The notes beneath the pieces were generated by a model that saw nothing but the letters and a program-made list of their open reading frames with translations, had not been told where the DNA came from and searched no databases. DNA of 28,020 bases from NCBI GenBank assembly GCA_036502005.1, contig DASXZH010000006.1:1-28020 (forward strand). The letters are read 5' to 3'. The position numbers and the translations under genes are program-made. Source of the stretch: DASXZH01 sp036502005 (lineage in GTDB: Bacteria; Armatimonadota; Fimbriimonadia; Fimbriimonadales; Fimbriimonadaceae). The stretch's first letter is position 1. The number at the start of each line of letters is the position of its first letter. Shown here piece by piece: positions 15,807 through 23,308 of the stretch.

Positions 15807-16700
15807 ATGCTAACTCGGCGTGAATTGATCAAGTCTTCGGCTCTTCTCGTTGCTGCATCGCCTGTTTTGAGTTTGGCGAAACTGTTGCAGGCTCCTCGCT
15901 CTTCTTTTATCGGCGACGACGTGTTTCAACGTTTGATCGCCAAGGCTCAGCAAAACGGTTGGGATAAGCTTCCAATCGGCGAGCTTATCGGGAAGATCGG
16001 AACGGAGCTATTGGGCACTCCATACGTTGGGCACACGCTTGAGCTTGATGCAAACGCCGAAATTTGCGCCATTAACTTGGCTGGCCTGGACTGCGTCACT
16101 TTCTTCGAGAGCTCTTTAGATTTGGCAAGGATCCTGAAGCAGGGCCACCCAACGAAGCAGGCATTTATTGATGCGGTGCGATTCACGCGCTATCGAGGGG
16201 GAGTGCAGGGCGACTACACCACCCGCCTGCATTACACCTCCGACTGGATGTGGGACAACGTTAAGAAGGGAACGGTAGCCAATATAACGCCGTCATTGCC
16301 CGGCGCGGCGCCGTTCACTCAGAAGGTCGGATTTATGACCGAGAAGCCTGAAGATTATCTTCAACTGAAGGCGAATCCGGCATTTGTGCCAAAGATTAAA
16401 GTTTACGAAGACATTATCAACGCTCGGTCCATGAGCTATCTGCCAGTGGACAAAATCGCGGATGCGGAAAGCCTTTTACAAACTGGCGACATTATTGGAA
16501 TAACCACCACCGAAGACGGAATCGACATGTCCCACACGGGCCTGCTTTATCGAACTTCGGACGACGTTATTCACTTCATGGATGCCTCATCGAGACGGGT
16601 TAATATGAAGGTCACTTTGGAAACGCCGCGCCTTAGTGAGTCCATGCGTATGTCCAAGAGGAATACCGGAATCATGGTTGTGCGTCCGCTAGAGCCTTAA
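15807..16700 (+). CDS. DUF1460 family protein (amidase-like, NlpC/P60-related fold)
   Basis: The 297-residue protein carries family marks of DUF1460: TPYVGHTLEL at 71-80, the nucleophile region LAGLDCVTFFESSLDLAR (Cys96), RYRGGVQGDYTTRLHYTSDW, GDIIGITTTEDGIDMSHTGLL (His243) and HFMDASS near the end. Members are predicted N-acetylmuramoyl-L-alanine amidases or related hydrolases with a Cys-His pair, acting on cell-wall fragments. The N-terminus TRRELIKSSALLVAASPVL has a twin arginine before a hydrophobic stretch, so Tat export is plausible. AAGGGGA eight bases before ATG supports the start. Catalytic residues appear intact; substrate is inferred from the family. Confidence 0.85.
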   Translation: MLTRRELIKSSALLVAASPVLSLAKLLQAPRSSFIGDDVFQRLIAKAQQNGWDKLPIGELIGKIGTELLGTPYVGHTLELDANAEICAINLAGLDCVTFFESSLDLARILKQGHPTKQAFIDAVRFTRYRGGVQGDYTTRLHYTSDWMWDNVKKGTVANITPSLPGAAPFTQKVGFMTEKPEDYLQLKANPAFVPKIKVYEDIINARSMSYLPVDKIADAESLLQTGDIIGITTTEDGIDMSHTGLLYRTSDDVIHFMDASSRRVNMKVTLETPRLSESMRMSKRNTGIMVVRPLEP

Positions 16701-16761
16701 CCTGCGAAACCTAAACTTCTTGAACTCCGTTTTCCTTTCATGAAAAGGACGGCGGATTCCA

Positions 16762-17316
16762 TTGGATATTAAAGATGCACAGCGAGAAGTGCGCCAGCAC
16801 TTCTCAGGCGGGTTTTATGGCCAGCTAGTCTCTGGCGTCCTTTGGCTGATATCGGCTTCGTTAGCCACCTGGAGCACGCCCCGGGCCGCCATAACATTTC
16901 TTGTCGTGGCAGGTTTTTTCATTTACCCGTTGACGGAGTTGCTTATTGCCGTCTTTGGCAGAAAGTCGCCCCTTAGCAAATCGAATTCATTAAACAGCCT
17001 GGGAATGCAGGTCGCCTTCGTTCTCCCCTTGTCCATGCCTCTGCTTCTGCCGGTGGCCCGTTACCACCTCGATTGGTTCTACCCCGCGCTTGCTATCCTG
17101 CTCGGGGCGCATTATTGCCCCTTCGTTTTCATGTACGGAATGCCCGCTTTTGCGGCTCTTGCCGGCCTGCTTGTCGGAGGCGGTTTCGCGATTGCGATGT
17201 ACGGGACTGGTCTCTGCACCGCCGCTTGGTTCGCGGGGGTGGTGCTCCTCGTTTTTGCGTTTATCCTTAAGTCCATAGCCGACAAAGAGGCTTTGGAGAT
17301 AAAGGCTATGGGCTGA
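16762..17316 (+). CDS. DUF7010-like multi-pass membrane protein
   Basis: The 184-residue protein starts at TTG with GGCGGA five bases upstream. After a short charged N-terminus (DIKDAQREVRQHFSGGF) there are about six hydrophobic segments (about 20-38, 42-64, 82-99, 105-124, 128-147, 151-170). LVSGVLWLISASLATW, FFIYPLTELL and FVFMYGMPAF resemble what I recall of DUF7010 proteins, whose function is unknown. It ends 48 bases before the hairpin-rich non-coding region. A hairpin at about 16731-16750 (TCCTTT paired with AAAGGA) lies just before its ribosome site. Family assignment is from memory of the pattern and moderately sure. Confidence 0.7.
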   Translation: MDIKDAQREVRQHFSGGFYGQLVSGVLWLISASLATWSTPRAAITFLVVAGFFIYPLTELLIAVFGRKSPLSKSNSLNSLGMQVAFVLPLSMPLLLPVARYHLDWFYPALAILLGAHYCPFVFMYGMPAFAALAGLLVGGGFAIAMYGTGLCTAAWFAGVVLLVFAFILKSIADKEALEIKAMG

Positions 17317-17363
17317 AATGACAACATTTTGAAAATCCAACTTAGACAACTTTCTTTCGATTT

Positions 17364-17707
17364 GCCCCTCCTCGGGGCGGACTATGAGGATCCGAGACTA
17401 ACTCATTACTTCAACTCCAGGGTTAAAACCCTTCGCTTTAATAGTTAGACCCCTTGGGTCACCGGCGGAAAGGCTGCTCCGAAGTCTCCCAGCAGGAAAA
17501 AGCACCGCAGAGCAAACGACGGGGCAATCTACCTTGCATACCACCGGCTTGCTGATCCAGAGAGGTTCGCTGAGCAACCTTCCTAGGGTGCTTAGGTGTT
17601 AAACAGACAGCTTTTTGTCGCCGCAAAACTCTTCGCCCCTCTCGGGCGGAGGGGCCGGTGAGTCCGCGAACCGGGGGAGGTCTCGAGGAAATGACCTTGG
17701 AACCCTC
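17364..17707. other. Hairpin-rich non-coding region, candidate structured RNA (strand unknown)
   Basis: No convincing reading frame occupies 17317-17757 on either strand. The stretch folds readily: local stems 17364-17368/17374-17378, 17398-17403/17443-17448 enclosing 17419-17423/17428-17432, 17448-17452/17456-17460, 17474-17478/17491-17495, 17563-17567/17576-17580, 17636-17641/17649-17654 and 17655-17659/17670-17674. Long-range pairing joins CGAGAC (17393-17398) to GTCTCG (17680-17685), and outside it GAGGATCC (17386-17393) to GGAACCCTC (17699-17707) with one mismatch and one bulge. A closed multibranch molecule of about 320 bases is suggestive of an RNA. I tested it by eye against RNase P, tmRNA, SRP, 6S and common riboswitches and saw no conserved core. 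Flanking genes converge on it, so either strand could be transcribed. Confidence 0.4.
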
Positions 17708-17757
17708 GGCAGCACCTCACTTTAACGCCCATGCTCCTAAGGGCTTCATGTTCTCGA

Positions 17758-18039
17758 TCAAGCCTTTTGTTGAGATTGAACAAACCGGTTAACAAGATCA
17801 AAAAGAGACCCACCAACGACCAGCAAAAATCCCACAATCAAAGCTGTGCATCCTGTCATACAAATCATTTCTCGCTGGTTGAGAAGGTCCAGATTCGCAA
17901 CGGCGTGCGTTCCAAGCAAACCTGCCGCACTGTCGTCGATATGCACGCCCACATTCATGAAGAAAGCATAGAGAACGGCGCAGAACCCGCCTATGATACA
18001 AAAGCCACCCAGCGTACTCATAACGATCCATTGTATCAA
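17758..18039 (-). CDS. Small two-transmembrane protein of unknown function
   Basis: The 93-residue product has two clear membrane helices (about 10-28 and 61-81) around a polar loop (NVGVHIDDSAAGLLGTHAV, NLDLLNQREM) and a short charged tail. The start is TTG at 18039, which has GGAG six bases upstream; ATG at 18021 is an alternative and has TACAAT eight bases before it. The plus-strand frame over the same bases reads as an implausible mix rich in Ser, Arg, Lys and His without domain features. This minus-strand frame is therefore the better gene, and it sets the limit for the priA start. It is divergent from priA. Function is unknown. Confidence 0.65.
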   Translation of the reverse strand: MIQWIVMSTLGGFCIIGGFCAVLYAFFMNVGVHIDDSAAGLLGTHAVANLDLLNQREMICMTGCTALIVGFLLVVGGSLFDLVNRFVQSQQKA

Positions 18040-18096
18040 AATCTTCTCCAGCGCCGTATAGCTGCACTGGTCGCGACCTCCACAAGATTTGCACTA

Positions 18097-18102
18097 TATA
18101 CT
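18097..18102 (+). promoter_or_regulatory. -10 candidate for priA
   Basis: TATACT ends six bases before the GTG at 18109. This fits a leaderless priA transcript and the spacing seen before other genes here. No clear -35 is present. Confidence 0.35.
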
Positions 18103-18108
18103 TCTCCA

Positions 18109-20517
18109 GTGGAATCTCCAGAACGAGTGAGGGTTGTCGATGTGGTCGTCGATCCCAAACTTGGCGGAATCGATTCAGTCTGGACCTACTGCGCCCCTGC
18201 CGACGCCGCCGCAGGCGATGCGTTCTTCGTCCCCCTCGGGCCCCGCTCGGTCATCGGGTTTGCCATCAAAGTTTACGAAGCGGATGAAACTCAACTTGGC
18301 TTTCCAATCAAGCAGCTAAAACCCATAAATGCCCCCATCAGCGGACTTTCGCTGCCGGGGCAGTTGGTGGATCTGGTCGGTTTTGTGGCGGAACAATATC
18401 TATGCCCGTTTTCCATGGCCCTCGCGGCGGCCGAGCCGCCTGGTGTTCGGGAGCGTATTGTAACCGCTTGGGAACTCGCGGAAACGCCTGAGAAACCCCA
18501 CCTCACTCCGCTTCAAAAAGAGGTTGTACGGACCTTGGAGGAAACGGGGCCGCTCGTTCAAAAAGCGACCAAGAAACTCCCCCCTGCAACCCTTCGAGCG
18601 CTGAAACAGTTACGGGCCAAAGGAGTGGTACAGCAGAGCCTGCTATTGCAAATTGATGAGGGGCGCAAGGAACGCAACGACCTATTGCGCCTCACTTCCG
18701 AAACGGAAAAAATAGAGGAGTTTCTGAAGAAAGAAGGCAAGAAACGCCCCGCCCAAGCCCTCACGATCATGCGGCTGCAAACCGGAGACCCGGCGCCGCT
18801 AAAAGCTTCGGAAATTAAAGCCTTAAGCGGCATCACGGATACGACCCTAAAGGCCATGGTCGACTCCGGACTCCTGGAGCGCGTCGAAAGCGGCAACATC
18901 GTGGGGCGAAAGCCTCCCACCCCCAATCCCGCGCAAGCTACCGCAATAAAAGCGATCTCGGATGCCATCAGCCTCAACGAATTCCATGCTTTCTTGCTTC
19001 ATGGCATTACCGGCAGCGGCAAAACAGAGGTGTACCTGCGCGCCGCTGCTGAAGCCTTGCGGAAAGGCAAGCAGGTGCTCTATCTGGTCCCCGAAATCGC
19101 TCTTGCCACCCAGGCCATTTCGCAACTGCGCGATAGGTTTGGGGAGGGGGTAGCAATGCTCCATAGCGATCTCTCTGCCCGCGAACGCCTGGAAACGTGG
19201 TCGAAGATCCGCAGTGGCCAAGTCTCTGTAGTTCTCGGAGCGCGAAGCGCGCTCTTTGCTCCCCTCACCAACATTGGTCTCATTGTCATCGACGAGGAGC
19301 ACGAGACCAGCTACAAGCAAGAGTCGGCACCGCGCTACCACTCGAAGGCCCTAGCCCTCCGATTGGCCAAGCAGCATGGAGCGGCCGTGGTTCTAGGTTC
19401 GGCAACCCCCAGCGTAGAGAGTTTTTACCTGGCCGAACAAGGCGAGATCACCCTGTTAGAGCTTCCCCATAGAACGGCAACCGCTACCCTCCCAAGCGTT
19501 GAAGTAGTTGACCTGAGACAAGGTTTTCGGAACGGGCATCCTGCCATCATCGGCCCGGCCCTGTTTCAGAGGATGGAGCAGACCCTTGAACGCGGCGAGC
19601 AATGCATCCTATTCTTGAACCGCCGCGCCTACTCGCCGTTTCTCATGTGCCGCGATTGCGGGCATCAGTTTATGTGCCCTCGATGCTCTGTTCCTTTGGC
19701 CTACAGCCGAACCGAAAGGAGACTGCGGTGCCATCACTGCGGATATTCGCAACGCCCTCCGGATCAATGCCCCCAGTGCCGCGGGAACAAGCTGAACCCT
19801 TTCGGAATCGGCACGGAAAAGGTTGAAGAAACGGTTGCCGGCATGTTTGCCGCGTCACGGGTTGCGAGGCTTGACAGGGATGTGGCCAAAAAGAAGGGCG
19901 CGCTCGAAGACATTCTGGCCCGATTCCGATCCGGTGATCTGGATATTCTGGTCGGCACGCAGATGGTAGCCAAAGGGCTGGATTTCCCAAACGTAACCCT
20001 CGTTGGCGTCATCGCGGCCGATATCTCGCTGAACGTGCCAGATTTCCGGGCCTCCGAGCGCACCTTTCAACTGTTGTCGCAGGTTGCGGGTCGAGCCGGC
20101 CGAGGGGCTATTCCTGGGCACGTCGTTATTCAAACTTTTAATCCAACCCACTTTTCGGTGACCTGCGCCGAGACCCATGATTACCCAACTTTCTACAAGG
20201 GCGCGAAGAATGAGCGAGCGCTGGCCATGTATCCCCCGTTTATCCGGCTTGTAAACATCATTCTTTCGGGCGAAAACCAATCCGAAGTCCGCCAAGCAAG
20301 TTGCGAGGTCGCCGATTATCTGCAAGTGTTGGAGGACACGATTATTCAGGGGCCGACTGAATGCGTGATTGAGAGACTGCACGGACGCTGGCGCATGCAT
20401 CTACTGTTAAAGCTCCCGCCCGAATCTTCGGTTGAGAAGCTGGGCGCAATCTTGCGCCAGTTTGCTTCAAAAACCGTCAGCTTGGTATCAGACGTGGATC
20501 CGTACACGATCTTTTAG
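18109..20517 (+). CDS. priA: Primosomal helicase PriA
   Basis: From GTG 18109 the protein has 802 residues, a usual PriA length. Numbered from there it shows the N-terminal 3'-DNA-binding domain (RVVDVVVDP, DSVWTYCAP, GPRSVIGFAI), Walker A GITGSGKT at 299-306, LVPEIAL, DEEH at 395-398, GSATPS at 430-435, and eight zinc-binding cysteines at 514, 517, 523, 526, 541, 544, 554 and 557. The C-terminal helicase block follows (VGTQMVAKGLDFPNVTLVGV, SQVAGRAGRG). PriA reloads the replicative helicase at stalled forks. The frame is open from 17731, but that extension covers the antisense membrane protein and matches nothing in PriA. GTG 18127 is an alternative that fits the family N-terminus equally well. 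Confidence 0.93.
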   Translation: MESPERVRVVDVVVDPKLGGIDSVWTYCAPADAAAGDAFFVPLGPRSVIGFAIKVYEADETQLGFPIKQLKPINAPISGLSLPGQLVDLVGFVAEQYLCPFSMALAAAEPPGVRERIVTAWELAETPEKPHLTPLQKEVVRTLEETGPLVQKATKKLPPATLRALKQLRAKGVVQQSLLLQIDEGRKERNDLLRLTSETEKIEEFLKKEGKKRPAQALTIMRLQTGDPAPLKASEIKALSGITDTTLKAMVDSGLLERVESGNIVGRKPPTPNPAQATAIKAISDAISLNEFHAFLLHGITGSGKTEVYLRAAAEALRKGKQVLYLVPEIALATQAISQLRDRFGEGVAMLHSDLSARERLETWSKIRSGQVSVVLGARSALFAPLTNIGLIVIDEEHETSYKQESAPRYHSKALALRLAKQHGAAVVLGSATPSVESFYLAEQGEITLLELPHRTATATLPSVEVVDLRQGFRNGHPAIIGPALFQRMEQTLERGEQCILFLNRRAYSPFLMCRDCGHQFMCPRCSVPLAYSRTERRLRCHHCGYSQRPPDQCPQCRGNKLNPFGIGTEKVEETVAGMFAASRVARLDRDVAKKKGALEDILARFRSGDLDILVGTQMVAKGLDFPNVTLVGVIAADISLNVPDFRASERTFQLLSQVAGRAGRGAIPGHVVIQTFNPTHFSVTCAETHDYPTFYKGAKNERALAMYPPFIRLVNIILSGENQSEVRQASCEVADYLQVLEDTIIQGPTECVIERLHGRWRMHLLLKLPPESSVEKLGAILRQFASKTVSLVSDVDPYTIF

Positions 20518-20568
20518 AGCCGGTTTCAAAATGCGGCCCCTTCGTTCCTTTTACGCGATGTGGTGGTG

Positions 20569-20637
20569 CCCCCTTTTAGCGAGGACGAGCGAAAAGGGGG
20601 AACCAGTGCAGCGAGAAACGAGCGGAACTGGAGGGGG
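20569..20637. repeat. Imperfect tandem unit with two inverted repeats behind priA
   Basis: CCCCCTTTT (20569-20577) pairs perfectly with AAAAGGGGG (20592-20600), and CCAGT (20603-20607) pairs with ACTGG (20627-20631). The right parts resemble each other: GCGAGGACGAGCGAAAAGG and GCGAGAAACGAGCGGAACTGG are an imperfect direct repeat. No T tract follows, so intrinsic termination is doubtful. It resembles an extragenic palindromic element that may recur in the genome. The whole spacer 20518-20915 carries no convincing gene. Confidence 0.5.
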
Positions 20638-20682
20638 TTACAATCGGACCGTCGCGACTAGCGACTCGACATAAAATCAAAC

Positions 20683-20702
20683 AAATCGAAAATCGAAAAT
20701 CG
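20683..20702. repeat. Short tandem repeat, AAAATCG unit
   Basis: Three nearly identical seven-base units (AAATCG, AAAATCG, AAAATCG) stand in a row in the spacer between priA and the glycoside hydrolase gene. No function is apparent; such tracts can vary in copy number. Confidence 0.6.
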
Positions 20703-20720
20703 AGAATTCATGGCAATTAA

Positions 20721-20809
20721 TGCCGGGCTGTCGCCCGGCACGTTGCGTTAGAGGGGTATGCGCTGCTACTCGGCTTCAGCGCACTGGTGGTGTAGCTGTC
20801 CCCAGCTAC
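20721..20809. repeat. Cluster of three perfect hairpins in the priA / glycoside hydrolase spacer
   Basis: Three stems lie within 89 bases: TGCCGGGC/GCCCGGCA (20721-20728 and 20733-20740, loop TGTC), GCGCTG/CAGCGC (20760-20765 and 20777-20782) and GTAGCTG/CAGCTAC (20792-20798 and 20803-20809, loop TCCC). None is followed by a T tract on either strand. The even spacing suggests a mobile extragenic element or a structured transcript end. No related copy was seen elsewhere in the window. Confidence 0.5.
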
Positions 20810-20903
20810 CCGGTATTTATATCGGCAGTTATTTGCAGCAATAGAGTGTCTATTAGGAGAATTTGCAAATATTCTTAAGAAAGCACATTAGAGCTTTATT
20901 GGT

Positions 20904-20909
20904 TAAAAT
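20904..20909 (+). promoter_or_regulatory. -10 candidate for the family 2 glycoside hydrolase gene
   Basis: TAAAAT ends six bases before the ATG at 20916, and no ribosome site precedes that ATG. The arrangement predicts a leaderless mRNA. TTAGAG about 12 bases further upstream is too close and weak to be a standard -35. Confidence 0.4.
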
Positions 20910-20915
20910 GACTCT

Positions 20916-23156
20916 ATGTGGAAGTGGTGCTTGTGCGTACTCATGGTTCCTGCCTTTGGGACGGCCCAAACCCAGTGGCAACTGCCAGATAATCCGCTGT
21001 ACACGAAGTGGGGCAAAGACGTTGACCCGCTCCACACTTTGCCAGAATATCCTCGGCCACAAATGGCGAGAACCGACTGGATCAATCTCAATGGCCTCTG
21101 GGATTTTTCGCTAGCTCCAACCAAAGCAACGCAGTTCGCCTACGATAAGAAGATCCTGGTTCCTTTCCCGGTTGAATCGGCCTTATCCGGTGTGAAAGCA
21201 AAAGTCGATGCAGACTCAACCGTAAGGTATCGCCGCGAGTTCATCGTTCCCGCCTCTTGGGTAGGCAAGCGAATTCTGCTTCATTTTGGTGCCGTCGATT
21301 GGCAGACGACGGTGAAGGTCAACGGCAAGCTGGCCGGGACCCATAAGGGCGGCTATGATCCCTTCACATTCGATATCACCGATTTGATTCAACAGACTTC
21401 GAATCAAACGATTGAAGTGGAAGTGCAGGACCCGACCGATACCTCCACCGAGCCACGCGGCAAGCAAGTTTTGAATCCTGGTGGGATCTTCTACACCAGT
21501 TCCACGGGCATTTGGCAAACAGTGTGGCTGGAACCGGTTCCTGTTCAGCACATTGAAGACCTCAAAATCACGCCCGATTTTGACCGGAGCCTCGTTGCCG
21601 TCCGGGCTGATGTTTCTCACGGAGACGGACTGAAACTGGAAGCCAGCGCCTATGACGGCGAGGATGTGGTTGCCCAAAGTGAATCCGACGCCGACCACAC
21701 GATGATTCTGAAGATCCCTCATGCCAAGCCGTGGTCGCCTCATTCCGCATTTCTTTACCGCCTTAGCGTGAAGCTTATTCCCAAAGACAGCAAGACTCCG
21801 CTCGATAGTGTGATGAGCTATTTTGGCCTGCGAAAGATCTCGGTTCAGAAGGATAACGGCATCAACCGGATCTTTTTGAATGGGAGTCCACAGTTTATGA
21901 TCGGGACCCTCGACCAAGGCTTTTGGCCGGATGGTATTTACACAGCGCCGAGTGACGAGGCTCTGCGAAGCGATTTAACAACACTTAAGGGTCTCGGCTT
22001 TAACGTCGTCCGAAAGCATGTGAAAGTAGAGCCGGATCGCTGGTACTACTGGTGCGACAAGCTCGGCCTTCTAGTTTGGCAAGACATGCCGAGCGGCGAT
22101 CGGTCCATCGGGCCGAACGATGCCGATATCAAGCGTTCTGCCGATTCGGCAGCTGACTTCGAATCGGAACTCCAGGCCATGGTTCGCACTCACGAGAACC
22201 ACCCCTCAATTATCATGTGGGTGCTGTTTAACGAAGGATGGGGGCAGTACGATACGGCCCGCCTAACCACTTGGTTAAAAGCTCTAGACCCCACCCGTCT
22301 GGTTGATAGCGATACTGGCTGGGCGGATCGGGGCGTCGGCGATGTCGTCGATATTCACAGCTACCCCGGCCCTGCCTCACCGAAACCTGGCGATAAACGG
22401 GCTGCTGTCCTGGGCGAGTTCGGCGGCCTAGGTTTGCCCGTGCCGGGGCACATGTGGTCTCAAAAAGGTTGGAGCTATCAAGGCTTTAAGACCCCAGATG
22501 AACTGACCAACGGTTTCCTTAACCTTATGGTTAACCTTCGGCCTTTGATAGCCGATCCAGGTCTATCAGCCGCTATTTATACTCAAACGAGCGATGTTGA
22601 AACCGAGCTTAACGGCCTCATGAGCTATGATCGCGAAGTCCTCAAGGTAAATAAAGATGAGGTGCGAACAGCCGTAGACGCGCTTTTTGGCCCCGCCCCG
22701 CAGATTGCGGTCGTCGCGCCAACCGCCGCAGAACACGCGACAAAATGGAGCTATACGACCTATCAGCCGGATACCGAATGGGCACAACCAGCTTACGACG
22801 ACTCCAAATGGGCAACCGGAAACGGTGGGTTTGGAACCAAGGGGACGCCGGGTTCGATTGTTGGCACAACCTGGGATACCGGCGATATATGGATACGAAG
22901 GACGTTTACGGTGCCGAAAAACTTCTCATGGCATAATCCGGAGCTTAAGCTTTTCCATCAGGATGACGCCGAGTTCTACATCGATGGGATGCAAGTCGCC
23001 GCTCTGGCCGGCAGCGTAACCACCTACACGAACGTGCCGATAAAGGAAGGAGAGACGCTTCTAAAATCCGGAAAACACACCCTTGCTGTTCATTGCCACA
23101 AAAGCTCAGGTGGACAGTTTGTTGATTGCGGCGTTGTAGACGTGGCGACGCCCTAG
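20916..23156 (+). CDS. Secreted glycoside hydrolase family 2 protein (beta-galactosidase/glucuronidase-like)
   Basis: The 746-residue protein has a signal peptide (about 1-18), a sugar-binding jelly roll (about 50-205: NLNGLWDFSLAP, VRYRREFIVP, GGYDPFTFDIT), an Ig-like domain (about 212-305) and a TIM barrel. The proposed acid/base is E440 in MWVLFNEGWGQ and the nucleophile E501 in LGEFGGLG, both well placed for GH2. A second galactose-binding-like domain follows at about 640-746 (WAQPAYDDSKWATGNGGFG, FHQDDAEFYIDG). It probably trims beta-linked sugars from polysaccharides in the periplasm or outside the cell; the exact sugar cannot be read from sequence. It stands alone between two hairpin-rich spacers, with no transporter or regulator beside it. 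Confidence 0.92.
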   Translation: MWKWCLCVLMVPAFGTAQTQWQLPDNPLYTKWGKDVDPLHTLPEYPRPQMARTDWINLNGLWDFSLAPTKATQFAYDKKILVPFPVESALSGVKAKVDADSTVRYRREFIVPASWVGKRILLHFGAVDWQTTVKVNGKLAGTHKGGYDPFTFDITDLIQQTSNQTIEVEVQDPTDTSTEPRGKQVLNPGGIFYTSSTGIWQTVWLEPVPVQHIEDLKITPDFDRSLVAVRADVSHGDGLKLEASAYDGEDVVAQSESDADHTMILKIPHAKPWSPHSAFLYRLSVKLIPKDSKTPLDSVMSYFGLRKISVQKDNGINRIFLNGSPQFMIGTLDQGFWPDGIYTAPSDEALRSDLTTLKGLGFNVVRKHVKVEPDRWYYWCDKLGLLVWQDMPSGDRSIGPNDADIKRSADSAADFESELQAMVRTHENHPSIIMWVLFNEGWGQYDTARLTTWLKALDPTRLVDSDTGWADRGVGDVVDIHSYPGPASPKPGDKRAAVLGEFGGLGLPVPGHMWSQKGWSYQGFKTPDELTNGFLNLMVNLRPLIADPGLSAAIYTQTSDVETELNGLMSYDREVLKVNKDEVRTAVDALFGPAPQIAVVAPTAAEHATKWSYTTYQPDTEWAQPAYDDSKWATGNGGFGTKGTPGSIVGTTWDTGDIWIRRTFTVPKNFSWHNPELKLFHQDDAEFYIDGMQVAALAGSVTTYTNVPIKEGETLLKSGKHTLAVHCHKSSGGQFVDCGVVDVATP

Positions 23157-23191
23157 GCCAGTATTGGCCTTAGGTATTCGGCCTCAGGCCG
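23155..23191. repeat. Two hairpins at the end of the glycoside hydrolase gene
   Basis: AGGCCA/TGGCCT (23155-23160 and 23165-23170) overlaps the stop codon, and CGGCC/GGCCG (23179-23183 and 23187-23191) follows closely. There is no T tract, so they may be a repeat element or a bidirectional transcript end. The rest of the spacer holds a duplicated TTTGCGCC/TTTGCGTG (23227-23242) and a small stem at 23276-23291. Confidence 0.4.
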
Positions 23192-23308
23192 TCGGGACAT
23201 AAGGTTCGACGCTCGTCTTTACGAACTTTGCGCCTTTGCGTGACAAATTGCCATCCGTCCCGAGCATATTCAAATAGAAGGTAAAACTTCTGTTGAAGTG
23301 ACTCAGGG

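Noticed and set aside
17511..17585. A tmRNA tag-like reading (GCA AAC GAC ...) ending at a TAG inside the hairpin-rich region
   Set aside because: The frame ends in Pro-Ser rather than the usual hydrophobic tag end, and neither the tRNA-like 5' GGNTTCGAC nor a T-arm with CCA end is present on either strand.
17364..17757. RNase P RNA or SRP RNA
   Set aside because: GAGGAAATGACC at 17685-17696 only loosely resembles the RNase P GAGGAAAGTCC, and the other conserved RNase P blocks are missing. The SRP GGAAG/AGCAGCC core is also absent.
20569..20600. Intrinsic terminator for priA
   Set aside because: The stem is strong, but no T run follows it on either strand and it begins about 50 bases after the stop; a repeat element is more likely.
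21216..21917. Minus-strand frame of 233 codons opposite the glycoside hydrolase gene
   Set aside because: It is a shadow of a strong GH2 coding sequence, with no recognisable family, ribosome site or context.
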